Shown here piece after piece: positions 38,531 through 51,792 of a stretch of 64,000 nucleotides of DNA. The stretch is taken from contig NW_026947509.1 of NCBI RefSeq assembly GCF_034190915.1, positions 31,256,767 through 31,320,766 of the forward strand. The letters run 5' to 3'. Source of the stretch: Cavia porcellus. Lineage: Eukaryota; Chordata; Mammalia; Rodentia; Caviidae. The position numbers and the translations under genes were made by a program. Every line of letters begins with the position of its first letter. The stretch's first letter is position 1. Below the pieces are notes generated by a model. The model was given only the letters and a program-made list of their open reading frames with translations, was not told where the DNA came from and made no database searches.

Positions 38531-39865
38531 CCTTTCTTTGTGTCTAACAAATGCACAACTGATGATAAACACTAAGGCCATGGGTGGAGGTACAAGGCCA
38601 TGAGGGCCACCACACTCCAGATGAGCAGACCACAGGGCCAGCAGCTGCAGCACCTTGAGGACAGCAGCTGCCATGCCCAGCAGGGGACGTCAAGCACTAC
38701 CACCAGGGCTGCCTGATCTAGAACTGCAGCAGTGCCATGGACTGACTCCACGCACAGCAGACCACTGTCCTACACTCACACCTGGCCACCCCTCCCAACT
38801 CTGACCCACCTCCCCCCCCCAACTCTGTTACAAAGGAAGCCAAAGGGCCTTGGACCTTCCCTGATGGAAGTACAGCACACAGATCTGACATAGGCAGAAA
38901 ACCAAACCCTAGTGGAACAGCACAGACCAATTCAGGAACCAGTGGAAGCCACGCTGGGCCCCAGGTCAGCAGGTCCAGCCTGCCCTATCCTCCCGGTGGC
39001 ACTGCACCAGGACTAGCACTGTCATCTCCTACTGGTGGCAGAGGCAGCAGAAGCCTGAGGTGCCTCAGGCATCCCAGAATCCCCACCCTATCCTTTAAGG
39101 AGAGTTGAAGCACCTCTCTCTAGAGCACAAGCTTCTTTCCCAGTCTCTCAGGAGACAGAGCAGGGACAGGCAGCCAGCTGAGCTGCTGGCACTTGAGGTT
39201 CCCAGGGCCACCCCTGCCCTACAGACTTTGAGACAAGATCCGTGATGCTCAAATACACTCTGATGTTGACAGATGAGAAAGCAGTCCTGGGACCATGCAG
39301 GGCCAAAAACTGCAGCAAAACAAAAATAAACACCAACTAGCCATAGTTTTAGGTTCACTCTCAGGAGAGTTGCTCCTGTGTTCACAGCCCGGACTTTAAA
39401 ATTCCCCAGTTCCCTGTACTCTCTGCTGACAACCGCCTCAGGGTACTGATGGCAAGCTGCTTCAGACCCAGTGCAGCTCTAGGCTCCTAATCTAACCAAG
39501 CTATTTCTAGAACTACTCCTAGGCAGAATCACACATTTTTTCAGGAAATTTAAGGACCTTGTTATACTACAGAGAAAATATGGGTTCTGATCTGAAAAAA
39601 AAACCAGACGTGTTCGTTTTCTGGATTGGAACAAAGGGCAGAAGCATCTGGGACCATGGAGGATGCATGCCCAACCCCCAATGCTTAGCCATCTACCTCC
39701 CTTTGGCCCAAGGGGAAGCCAGATAGTTCCCAAACTCCTGCACAGACAGTGTATAAGAGCAGAAATGTCCCTGCGCACAGTTGGACCAGGCAACACAGCT
39801 CTGCACTGGACACAAAGTCCAGCTTCACAGCACCTCCTCCACCTCCTTTCCCTAATGTATCAAAA

Positions 39866-39960
39866 ACCAAGGCAGGCACACACCTGTCATCGTAGGACAC
39901 TGGGATGCGGAGGCAGGAGGATCCCAAGTCAAGTCCAGCCTGGGCAGTTCAGCAACTAGG
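39866..39960 (+). mobile_element. B1-like SINE
   Basis: Forward 7SL-derived wording: GCACACACCTGTCATCGTAG, then GGATGCGGAGGCAGGAGGAT and CAGCCTGGGC. The copy is diverged. Confidence 0.7.
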
Positions 39961-41699
39961 GCAATTCAGCAGGAAGGGAAAGCAGCTCAATGCAAGGTGC
40001 GGGACTCAACCCAGGCAGGCAAACAGGAGAAAGAAACCATCCAAAATTCAAGCCCTGAAATCGGTGAGATTTTGCAAGGTGTGAAAAACTATCCTATTTT
40101 CCAGCATCTCCTTCCCATAGCAAGACTTAACTGCCTTCTGGTTCTAGGAGTAAACCGGACCAAGAGGCGAAATTCTATAGTGGGGTGGCCCGTGCAGTGG
40201 CCCCATTTTTGTCTAAGCTTGCACTGAGGATTCCACTCACAGGGTCAGTTGTCCAGTACCACCTTCTTGCCAAAAATAAGAATTACATAGAAATGGACAG
40301 GAATCTGCCGGGATAATAAAGTATGATTCGTTTATCAGGGACAATGTTACTAACACTTGATGGGGGGTTGGTATTATTAATAAAAAGGGAGATGTGTGTT
40401 ACTTCTCTCTGGTTCTCTGCCCTCTCCCAGAGTACCCCTGGTCACTGATTCTCTAAAAGAGAGCGTCAAAGGTTTTCCAAGACCACAGGAAGTACAAGGA
40501 GTAAAAACACAATCACATCTCTTCACAGTACAGACAGACAGTGCAGTTTTCCCATTGCCACTTACAGGGTCTTGTGGATAAATGATGCCAGTAACTAACT
40601 TCAATAGGCAAAGTTCCATAAGCACCCGAGAGGGAAACCTGCCCACCCTGTGTAGGACTTTCCCACAGGACACAGAAAGAGAAACGGGGCCTCACTAACT
40701 TTGAGTGGACGCACAGAGAAATAGTGGACAGTGACTAAACAGGGGGACCTAACCATCATTTCACGAGAGCACCCTGTGCCGGATCGTGAAGTCCCACCAC
40801 AGCCACCCCTGGGGCTCAGGTACATGGTGCGGTTCCCTTGGGAAGGACTCGGTAACAGTTCCAGGTCTAACTCCTTCCTTGCACCTGCCTGGGTTCATCT
40901 GGATACCCAAGGACTCTGGCTTGCCACAGAGGGGCACAGGAAATTGGAGCCCTGAAATCTGCATTTTTAAGAAGCCTCACTAGGCTCCTCAGCTCCCACT
41001 TTTTGATGTGACATCTTTCACTGTCACAAGTGGGTGATGTGGATGTGAAACATGACGCCAGCAACATCTCAGATCTAGGATTAGAAGCGCACAGGTGGGC
41101 CTTACAGGTGGGTCTGGGATTACTGGGACTAAGGGCTCGAAACACTGACCAAGGCTCAGAGCTCTGCTCCTGCCACTAGGCCCCACCATCACCACCAGGA
41201 CCACCAAGAGGCACCACCAAGAGGTGGCAGGGAGGAGTAGGGACGAGCTGACTTCACCCTCGATCATCTTGCTGGTGTCGCAGGCACCTGGTTTCCTTGC
41301 TGTCTCTCCCTCCTGGGGGTTCCTGGGGTTTCAAAGCAGACAAGACCACTACAGGGCCAGGGAAGGACCCACTGACCCACAATGCAAGCCCACTTACTGC
41401 CTCTGAGTGCAACTGAAGAGCAAGGCTCCTTCCTGATGCCCCATTTCCGGGGTGATGCTGCCTCATGGGGGACATGAGTGTGTGCCCCCTGAATTCACTA
41501 CTAGGCTGGAGCCACTGATGACAGTGAGACATGTGTGGACTTAAGTAAAACAAAGACAGACACTGATGCAGTACGCACACCATGGAACAGAGAAAGCGCA
41601 GGCATTGGGACTCCCAATCTGCAAAAGGAGCAAAATGAGCTAAAAGGAATCGCTGCAGGCTTCGCCTGTGGTGGACAACTGGGGGACGGCATGGAAGGT

Positions 41700-42290
41700 G
41701 CAGCTGAACTGACTCAGTGGGTGCTGGGCGCAGAACGCCCGCCTGAGGATCTCTGCCAACAGCATAAAAGGAGAACTGGAGGGGAAGATGGGGTGCTGTC
41801 AATCCTCATAAAGACGACTGTCACACTGGCTTTCCTGATATGAACCTGGCTATTATGGTTGCAGGAGTTCGGGGCCTCACTGTCACTGAGGATGGCTGTG
41901 GTATTTCTTGGGAGAGCTCTGGTCCTTACTTTGAGCATCACTTCCTGGCTCCAGTGCAGATCCCTCGCCTGCTGGTACAGATCCTTTACTCCACTGGCGC
42001 AAACTTTCCATCTTCCACCACTGACCTTTGGGCCTTCCCAGTGCAGATCTTTGATACAGACTTGCATGGGACACTGTCCTGGGCTCTAGGTCTTTCTTCG
42101 GCTGGACTTACGCAGGACATGGCATGGGGTTCTTGGCTGGATTCCTTGGGTTTCAGTGTGTGGACAGATCTCCTGAATTCTTGCATTTAACTTTTTGGTT
42201 GAATATTATAGAATAATCCTGTATATTATGGGTTCTGCATTAATCCCTTTCCCTCACAAACCCCTACAACATATCCCAGACCCATTTTTA
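41700..42290 (+). repeat. Interspersed repeat, copy 1 of a 600-bp pair
   Basis: It shares ordered blocks with 45222-45835: GGAGAACTGG, CACTGAGGATGGCTG, GGCCTTCCCAGTGCAGATC, ATACAGACTTGCATG and TGTGGACAGATC, then a run ending TTGCATTTAACT followed by TATTA-rich sequence. I do not recognise the family; the length and AT-rich end are LTR-like. Confidence 0.75.
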
Positions 42291-42654
42291 AGGACACTCA
42301 ACCGTGCGCCAGAGCCACGTGTTCAAAACTGCCAGATGATGATCATTTCACAACTCCAGCTACAGCAACATGGTGGTGTGATTCCTGCCACATCAGAAAT
42401 TCAGCAGGGTCCTGCAATAACCATCTCCACTCCTCCAGGGGCCCAGCTCAGCGCAGCACAGCAGAATTAGGAGCAGAGTGAGGAAGGAAGACAGAGGCCT
42501 CACCTGTAGCGCCTGCTGTTAACAGCTCACCAAGGAGAGCTGAAACCTCATCTTCCAGATATTAAAACAGCCATCATCAGGCTGGTGGACTGGGGGACTC
42601 TTGCTTCCCTTTCCGGATTATGAATCAGAAGCACAGCGGGGAGCTGCAATGCAA

Positions 42655-42890
42655 TTAGAGGAGGAGAAGAGAGGAGGGGGAGGAGGAGCAGGGAGAGAAG
42701 GTAGGGGGAGAAGGAGAGGAGTGAGAAGGGAGAGAGGGAGGGGAGGGCAGGTAAGAGGAGGGGCAGGGGGAAAAAGGGGAGGAGGACGGGAAGAGGGAAG
42801 ATGGGGAGGGAGAAAGAAAGAGGAAAGGAGGGGAAGTGAAGGGATGGGGGGGGCGGAAGAAAGGAGAGGGGAGCAGGACAAGAGGATTGC
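42655..42890. repeat. Long purine (GGA-rich) tract
   Basis: About 235 bp of nearly pure G and A on the plus strand (GGAGGAG, GGGGAGG and similar units, few pyrimidines). Long open frames on both strands here are due only to this composition. Confidence 0.95.
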
Positions 42891-44959
42891 CCTAGGGCAG
42901 GATTCGGGTACCTGGGCAGAATGTCCACAGTTGTAGCCCTTGCCTGCCCAGTGCAAGACAGCACACAAACACCTCCACTTCACTGCGGGAGGCCCTCAAC
43001 ACACCTGCTGCCTCCACCTCCTGAGGGGGCTCCTTAACAGCCTGGATTCCCAACCTCGACTGTGTGACAGACAGCAGACCACCACTGCCTGTCTGAGATG
43101 CTGGAGGACACAAGGTCCTTGAGCCTTGGCCACTGACCAAAGTCCCGGACAGAGAATGGGATGGACTGCGTGGATATTGGTGAAAAAGAATTCAAGCGCC
43201 ACTGTGGAACCGCCATCTGCATTAGCTCCTTCCCCATTGCTCCCAAACTCTGGCCCAAAGTGGAGATTAGGGCACATGTGCGGTGTGGTCTGGGGCCACT
43301 TGTGGGCCATACATGCTGGCTGCAGTGGCAAAAGACACTGGGCCTCTGTGACTGATGCATCCCTTCTTCGGGCTGGCCAGGAGCACAGGGTGGCGGGACT
43401 GAGGGAAGCACACCCCTCGGGAGCCCATGTGCAGAGTAAATGCCGAAGGATACTGGACATGCGCACTGTACTCACAAGGCTCGCTTCAATCCACATGGGT
43501 CACCTGGGCAGCAAAGTGTCTCTGGAGCCTTGGTCATTTGAACAATAGGACAGGGAGGGACCAAAGGTGCGCAGTGTGGAGCTCTGGCCCAAGACACCAA
43601 GATGTGGGCAAGTGAGTGGCTGTTTGTACACATGTCCCTGCCCCCACCACCCGTGCTTAAACGTCCTGCACTGTCTCAGAGGATTCTTAATCGCTAATAT
43701 TCTGGTAAGTGAAGGCTCCAAGCAGTGGTTTGAAGACTGAAAAACAAAGCCACCATCAAGATGCCAGTGACAGCAGTGGCAGGCTGGCATACATCCCAGG
43801 TGTCCCGGCCATGCCAGTGCCATCTGGATGCCCTTGGTCTTGGCATGTAACGGCTGTGCTGGGGACAAATGGAACCTGAGGTCCCCCAGAGGGGCTGCCA
43901 GAGGTCACAGACAGCATTAGTACTAGCCGTGTCCACTCCTGAGGGTGGATAGTCACTGTCCTCCACCAACCTTCCAAGGCCGGTGACCCAGGTCCTGCCT
44001 AAGCATACGTGGGCATCTCCACACTGCCTATACCCCTTACACTGCTCACTTCCTGACCCTAGCAAGGTGCCCCAGCCTCACCTGCCGGTGCTCTGCCAGG
44101 CACTTGGTGACAGGGTCTGGGTGCCATTTTAACAGTCACATACTCAGGGCAGACCTTGCCCCACAAAGCACCACACTCTGTGCAAAATCCAGCTTTTCAG
44201 GGAAAAAGCTCCAGGATCCATTAAGCATAGTACACTGAGCGTAAAAACTGGGTCACAGACCACAGTAAACTGCACTCGTGCGCACGTGGAGATGCTGAGA
44301 AATTAATCAGATAGCACACTAACCACAAAGGAGGTGGCATTCCCAGTCCTCCCCATGATGGCTACATCTCAGGATTGCAAGGTCAGCCTCGGCCTCTGAA
44401 CACTGACAAGCTTGATCAGGAGAAAACGGAGAGGGGACATCCCCATTGCTTCTCCACATCTCATTCCATGTCACCAATGCCAGAGACTGGCTTTGAGATT
44501 ACAAGATCTGGTTAAGAGAAAAGTGACTGTCGTGAGATGGTTTACACACACACACACACCCCTCCCAATTTCAGGGAGGCTCTGTATCTCCCCTGCCACC
44601 AACGCTGGAGCCCATCACACCCAGATTGGCATCCCTTGGAAACTCAGGGAAGAAACACAAGTCCACACACAACCCAGTGTCCCTGAGTGCTGGTCACCTG
44701 TGCTGCCAGCCTCTGCTCACACAGGACTCCTCAGAAGAGCACCCCACGGCTCCACACAAACTAGAGGAGGGTCCCAAGGATGGCAGGATTGGTTCTGGAG
44801 GTGCCAGGGGAAGACATGGCACTGATGCCGTTGGGAGTGAGAATTTGGCTAAAGCAAATCTCCTGGCCACGCTACTCCTCCTGCATGTCACTGAACTCCA
44901 GAACTAATGGGCAGCCTCCTAAGTGGCTTCCAAAGGAAAGCAATGGTTTCTTGGCTTGT

Positions 44960-45125
44960 TTTAGTATTGAGACTGAACCTGGGGCCTTCACACAGCTACA
45001 TCCCCAACCACTCCCTTTTTAATTTTTACTTTCACAGGGTCCCATGAAGTTGCCCTAGCTGGGCTCAAACTTGGAATCTTTCCACCTCAGCTTCCCATAG
45101 TGCTAGCAGCACAGACGAGTACATT
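44960..45125 (-). mobile_element. ID/B1 composite SINE, reversed
   Basis: The complement of the ID part (CTACATCCCCAACCACTCCC) and a T-rich linker come first. The complement of the B1 part follows (AAGTTGCCCTAGCTGGGCTC and CACCTCAGCTTCCCATAGTG). It has the same architecture as the copy at 0.8 kb. Confidence 0.8.
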
Positions 45126-45221
45126 TCGCTTTGCTACCTTTCAGAAAACTAGTACAAGGCCAAACTGCCGTGTGTCTGAATTAGAAAAGCCATTAACTGC
45201 CAAGCGTAGCAACCAACTGCG

Positions 45222-45835
45222 GTGGATGGACACGTGGTGGGCATCTCAGAACACACAGCAGAACTGAGCGTGGTGCTGGATGTGGAAGGCCCATCTGAAG
45301 ATTGCTGTCCACCACATAAATGGAGAACTGGTGGGGAAGATGGTGGTGTGGATTCTCCTGGAGAAGCTTGTCACCTTGGTTTTCTTGATATGAACTGTTC
45401 TCACTGTCAGAGGAGCTCGGGTCCTTGCTGTCGCTGAGGATGGCTGCTGATCTCTTCAGTGGAGCTCTGGTCCTTCACTTCCTGGCTCCCTCAGCCTGGG
45501 GGCATAGATTCTTCACCCCATTGGAGCAGACGGTCTACCTTCTACCGCTGACCTTTAGGCCTTCCCAGTGCAGATCCTTGATACAGACTTGCATGAGATA
45601 CTGTTGTGGTTTCCAGGCCTCCAGCTGGACGCATGGAGGACATTGCCATGGTCTTCAGGTCTTCCGCTGGACTTGTGGCACAACACTTCCATGGAGTCCA
45701 GGCCCTCTGCTAGATTCTTCGGGTCTCTAGTGTATGGACAGATCTTCCACTCCTGCATTTAACTCTTTGGGTAACTACTATAAAATATTACTGTAAATTA
45801 CATGGTCATATTAAATCCTTTCCCCTGTAAACCCT
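45222..45835 (+). repeat. Interspersed repeat, copy 2 of a 600-bp pair
   Basis: The second copy, in direct orientation, is about 2.9 kb after the first and diverged by roughly a quarter by eye. It holds a short open frame (45222-45437), but the matching part of copy 1 is broken, so I do not regard it as coding. Confidence 0.75.
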
Positions 45836-48487
45836 GACTTAACAACTTACCCTGACTTTATGTGTCAAGTTTACTTGGGGCAGATATGACTTTCTGTGTG
45901 TCACAAAAGCTATTAAAATCAATTCACAGTCAACTCTTCCATTTCACGTAGGTTCCCTCCTACTGCAAGGTCCAGCACTGCTCCTGAAATGTGAGCTTTG
46001 AACACCTGTGGGTGACAGCAGTGGCAGGGCTGACACGTCAGTGCCTGGCTACAAGGGTGTGAGGCTTCATGGCTAGAACACAGTGGAGCCCCAGACACGA
46101 CTGCAGGACAGCAGAGCAAGTTCAATCTCAAGCTCATAAAGGCCCAGTCCCAGTCTCACTGAAACAACTCTGAAAGCCACCCCAGGGGCTGGGCTGGCAG
46201 CAAGCTGGCCCCAAGGGGCCCCAAACCCCAGCTAGGGGGTGAAAAGTCTGTGTCACAGTCCAAAGCTACCCTCCTCCTGCCCCTGCCACTGAATCCACAG
46301 GTGGGGGGCTAGGGAGCTGTCCTTGGGGATGCCCTGCATGCGACCCTCCCTCCAGACCCTCTACCCTCTCTGCCCAGCCTGCTACCTGAGCAGCTGACCT
46401 CTGACAAGAGTGAGAGTCCCCACTGCAAGTCCTCTGGACCAGGAAGCCCAGCTAAAGGGTGAACCAGGGAACGCTTTAGTCCAGCCACTGGCAGGTTGGC
46501 AAGAGATGACCTTCGCTCTCCTGTGCTTAGCTCCTTGGATGGTCCCATCCACTGAAGGTAGAGCTAGGCGGGCTCACTGACTCATTCATTCACGAGATGT
46601 TTCTGGAGCCACGCCCCTCCCTGTTACTACTGAGACACTCACGACCCACGCCAAACAGATGCTGGCTTTGAAACGGCATCATGTTAGAGATGCCAGACTG
46701 TGGCAAGCACCTTGTAACCAACAAGCATGGGTGAGTGGGAGCAGGAGCACACATCAAGCAACACATTCCCTGAGGTGTTGGTACTTTAGAAACTGGCTGG
46801 GATGTAGGGACAGCCAGGCTCAAGTACCCAGGAAGGAGGCCAGGAACAGGACAGGAAGGACCACCTGGAAAAGAAGCTGGGGTGGGTGGGGGTAGGAAGG
46901 GATGCAGGAGCACTTCACTGTGTTAGAATGGCAGAGGGAGTCAACTCAAGCCCAGAAGGGCACATCACACATTCTGGGTCAGTGGGACCCTGCTGAGCCC
47001 TTGTAAGAGAATGCCACGTGGATCCAGGTCCTGGAGGGGCACAAGGTGGGAAGGGGCACACAAGTGTGGAAGGGGACAGAGAGGGATCCTGAATGGGCCA
47101 GGTGAGGCAGAGTGCTGGTGGACACAGAAGGGCAGACAGGACACGGACTGATGATCTAGGACAAGGCCAGAGACAAGGTGCAGGGAGAAGGTGTGCACCT
47201 GTGGAGAGGCATCCCAGCTACAGCTGGGGACCATGGGCAGATGCGGGGGGGGGAGGGCCTGCAAGGGTGCCCTCTGGGGACCCCCCCCCTTAGCTCTGGC
47301 TTCGAGCCTCTTAGTTGGATGTACAAAACCAAGGTCAGTGTTCACACTCGGGCTCTGACTTAGCCCACTTCCTTGGTTCCCATCCTCTTCAGAAAGCTCT
47401 GAGTTTTGGCAATAACTCACTAGTAACGATATGAGGGTTGTTTTTGTTTTTTTTTAAGTTTTGCAACACACTGGTGTTTGCATCTATTGCCTGTCACCGG
47501 CTGTGGTCCCCAAGTTTATCCCTGTGCTTCCTCCTTGGAGTGGTGGTGACAATGATGAAGGTCGTGTTCAGGGGACAGACGGGAGGGAAGGGCCAGATGT
47601 AAGTCCGCAGGGCAAGATCCCCAGGCTCAACCTTGCGGGTCGGATGAATAAGTAACTAACCCCTGGGTCTACGTCCAGATGTGATCAGGTCACATGTACA
47701 GACAACCTCGGCTCTCTGGTCACTGGAGAGCCAGTGTGGCTATGCGGAAGAGAAAGAGGGTAACAAGTTCCTGGAGCCTGATGGGATGGGGTACACCTCT
47801 CAGGCGATTATCCTCAGACTGGCATGAAATGTGCCATCTCCGATTGCTGAGTGCCATGGGAATGTACTCCAGTGCCCACCCCTTTTCCCTAGTTTGAAAA
47901 GGGCAGCAGCTCCACTGGCAGTGGTGCTTTCCTTGGATGTGGGCAGGAAGGCACCCAGCACCCAGAAACTTGGAGCCAGCTAGGTGCTGTTCCCCAGACC
48001 CCACCAGGCCTAGACTACAGAACTGGGTTGGAGATGAGGACCCGCTTATGGGAGAGCCCAAGCTTGCAGCCTAATTGGAGAAGAGCCGGCAGTGTGCGAC
48101 TTCCAAGGTTTCTCATGTACTGAAAATAGCAACCTGGAGTCTGCGCCAAACCCTCAGGCCAGACCTGAAGTGTTTATGCTGCTGCATTTAGAACTCCAAA
48201 AATAAAACCATTGATTTCAACTTCTCAAAACCAATACTATAAGGAGACCTGAGGGGAAAAAAAATAATAAAATACAAAGGAGAAATAACAACTTCACTCA
48301 AAGACAGTGAAAAAGCAACAAAAGTCCAAGACCAGAATACCTACCCTGCACAGACAGGAGTCTCCCGAGGGCCAGGGCTGACAGGCCTGCACTCAGGGAA
48401 GTCTGACCAAAGCAGAAAACACCAGTCACAGCTGGGCTGTGGCTCTGGAGACAGCCAGCCTCAGACCCCTCATCTGATCCTGCAATT

Positions 48488-48573
48488 CGTGCCCAAGTGG
48501 CCCAGGTGGCTTGGATGTCTGTGTCTGCTTCGTGCCCAAGTGGCCCAGGTGACTTGGATGTCTGTGTCTGCTT
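48488..48573. repeat. 43-bp tandem duplication
   Basis: Two adjacent copies (48488-48530 and 48531-48573) beginning CGTGCCCAAGTGGCCCAGGT. They differ at one base. Confidence 0.95.
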
Positions 48574-48660
48574 CACGGAGAAGCTAAAAGTCAACCACTG
48601 TCTTTCTCAGGCAGCACTTTTATTCTGTGTTAAAAAGCTGCACTTAAAAGTTCCAAACAC

Positions 48661-48815
48661 AGTTGGGCGTGGTGGGACATACCTGTAACCCTAGGGTACT
48701 GGGGGGCTGAGGCAGGGCTCTAGCTTTGGCAACTTGGTAACTTAGCCAGACCCTGTCTCGGAATAAAAATGTGAGGTGTGAAGGCCCCAGGTACAACCTC
48801 CAGCACCATAAAAAC
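48661..48815 (+). mobile_element. B1/ID composite SINE
   Basis: A forward B1 head (TTGGGCGTGGTGGGACATAC), the segment GGGGGCTGAGGCAGG and CCAGACCCTGTCTCGGAATA are followed by a short ID-like part ending CCAGCACCATAAAA. This is the forward version of the composite seen reversed at 0.8 and 45.0 kb. Confidence 0.78.
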
Positions 48816-51747
48816 ACAGTAAAAGTTTCAAATGCTCCAGTTGGGGTCCCTTTCCACGCGAGACAGTTTTAACCTGGGGAGCTGCTCAGCCTCTCTCTTG
48901 CTCACAGATGCAGTACTGTCTGCACACACGCTACGCTGCCTGCCTGCCTGCCCACCTCAGTCTGCAGTCCAAAGCCTTCTGTTCTCTGCAGAAACCCACA
49001 AACCGGCTGACTCAGTCTCACTGAGCTGCTCCACACTGCACCAAGGGTTCCAGGAGCCCAGGAAGAGCTGCATGGGGCTGTGTGCACGCAGCCACCTCTC
49101 TCCTCCCTCCACTCCTGCTGTGGTTCCCACACACTTCAGCACAAGTATGAGTGGCAACTGCAGTAGCCAGCTGGGGGCAGAGCCTGCTAGGTGTGCCCGA
49201 CTCATGGGGGTCCCAGCTTCTCCTCCATCTTCCTGCAGATACCTCTGTGGACCTTTGCACTCAGATCTCTGAACAGAGCGCGGTAACCCCATGGTTCTAT
49301 GGGACAGTCGTCCCGCATGCAGGGTTGCTGCTGGAATCGGGACCACTGGCCCAGTCAACCACATGGAGCTGTGGCTGCTGCCACTGTAAGTGCATCACTA
49401 GGTACAGCAACAAAACCAGGCTAAAAATAGCCCAGCAACTCAGCCCTCAAAAGCACAGCCTGTCGGCAGGAGGATCAGACTGAGGGGCAGGAGTGGGGAC
49501 CCGGGCCTGGTCCTGCCATTCACCTGTGCTCCCTGAAGCTGTCATCACTCATCCCAAGGCTCACGTCCTCCATGCAGGAGGAACGGACAGTGGTTTCCAT
49601 CCCCATAGCAGCCACGTCCTTGTCCAAGTCCTCACAGACACACTCAAGGTCACAGCAAGAATCTCCCCCAGTGGAAGACTTCCAACACCCACTTGCCCAC
49701 TCACATAGAAACAAAAAGTGTAGCAGCAGCTTCCAGCCGGGCCTGGCTCTGCTGCAGGGGGCTGCGGCCATTTCTGACATCAGCCTGCACCTGCAGGGGT
49801 CCAGGCCAGGCCGAGCAGAGGGGCAGAAAGTTTGGGCAGAGTGGGGCACAGTGAACCGCCAGGGGCTTCTGAAGAAGGATCTCTCACCTCCTCCAGAAAA
49901 CAGTGAAGGGACAGTGCTGAAACAGGAACAGAAAGAGCAGTGGGACTCTACCCACATAGTCGGGATCACAGCGAATACTTGGGACCCCAAACCTAGGAAG
50001 TCAAGGAGCAGGCTGGGCATCCAGAGCAGTCACACCTCCACCAGGCTCAGCCAGGATGAGTGAGAACAGGGCTCGGCCTGATGCCCAAGATCAGAACAGA
50101 GGAGAAAAGGAAAACCCCAGAGAGCATTTTCCCACCAGTGAGTCCCAAATCCCTGGAAAGCAGGCTTTCCCTCGAAAGAGATGTGCAGTGACCTAAATCA
50201 CTCAGCCTGCCTGGAATCTGCCAGCATCTCAAAATAAACCTCTGGCTGCATCCTGAGAGTGAAGCCCAGAGACCTGAACAAAGGGAGCATTTAAGAGACA
50301 AAACACCAGTCCTGAAAAACCACTCTCTCTTACCGTATAACACACTTAATCGTCATGTTTTATTATGTTAAACTGATATTTATACAATAAATCTGTTTGG
50401 AAACTCTCACACCATGGACATTAAAATAGTAATCAAGATGAGTGACCTTTCCATGATTCACTTGGCATTACATATCAAATTGTCATCCCGCAAGCACAGC
50501 TAACATAAATGCAAAACCAAGTTTCTACGACCTGCCTGTGGCGGAAATCCCTATAATCAGAAGGTGCAGATTCACACTCACCACTGAGGAATATGAAAAC
50601 TGAAACTGTTCTGCTTGACAGAAACTTTTAAGAGCTTCCTCTTCTTCCAAAAGATTAGTATCAGCTTTAGTCTTTAAAGAAAAGGGAAAGGCCACAAAAG
50701 ACCCCTGCAGTGTGGAAAATTAACTGCCTTAAGGGTATAAATCTGACAGCAAAAGCCCAAACTTTTCTGCTAAGAATAAGGTGGCTTGTGGTCCAGGAAG
50801 ACACTGAGGCCCAAAGGCTGCTATCAGCAATCCTGTGAGTAATAAAGTCCACCAGAGTCAGGAGGCCTCAGATGGGTGAGGGGAAAGACAGAGAGGAGGG
50901 CGGAGATCAAGAGGGGAGGGCAGGAACTAGGATATGGAAGTCAAATTTGCATCTGCTGATCTCTCTGGCCAAGCCTACACTCTTCTGTATGATTTACCCT
51001 CAGGACATCACACAGGTGACACAATTTTTATGCTGGAAAGCAAAACAAAGCAAATTGACAGCATTAAAACTTTGCCTACCTAAACCATGGGTAAAGATAA
51101 ACTCCTGAGTGCGTCCCATCACTAAGCCATGCCCGCCAAGACAGGATCTGCCTTTGATGCCATTGCACCTCTGACCTCCTGCTCACCTGAAACAGCAACT
51201 CCCCCTTCCTGCTTGGTCCCCAGCCCAGCAGCAGCCCTGTCTCCACCAGTTACCACCTGGAGACGTCCACTTGAGCAGATCAACTCACAGCTCTACGACT
51301 CCAGGAAAGAGCTGTGGCACTAGTCATGGTTTTCTAATTAAAAAAAAAAAAAAATCAAGGCTGCTTGCTACCAGGATGGTACAACTGGCTGTTTTTTCCA
51401 GAACAAAAACATGATGGCTCATGAGTCTGTGACCGTCCAGATGCCAACACCTTGCTTAAGTGGGGGCCCTATTCCCCCACTGTCCTCCCTACTATCCTGT
51501 TCTGGTGAGAGTACAGAGGAACACTGCAGCCCCTTCTAGGGGCCACCGGAAACCAGACTAAAGACACCTAGAGTGGTCAGGGGCCATGTGCTTGCCCATG
51601 AGAAACAGCAGGAAGCATTTGGGACCTCCAAGGGACAGCCATACAGAAGAAGGGTTAACAGGGCTCAGTGTGACCCAAAGAGATGAGAACCCTGTCCTGG
51701 GGGGCAGGCATCTGAAATGAGGGATGAAGTGCTGAAGAACATCAGAT

Positions 51748-51792
51748 GAAGGGATGGATGGGCAGACGGATGGACAGACAGATGAATGAAGA
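51748..51792. repeat. Imperfect GGAT/GACA tetranucleotide repeat
   Basis: ATGGATGGGCAGACGGATGG followed by ACAGACAGATGAATGAAG: a short, interrupted tetranucleotide run. Confidence 0.75.

Noticed and set aside
42548..42983. Open frames of 110-140 codons on both strands over the purine tract
   Set aside because: Products are runs of Gly/Arg/Glu or Pro/Ser/Leu created by the GGA-rich repeat.
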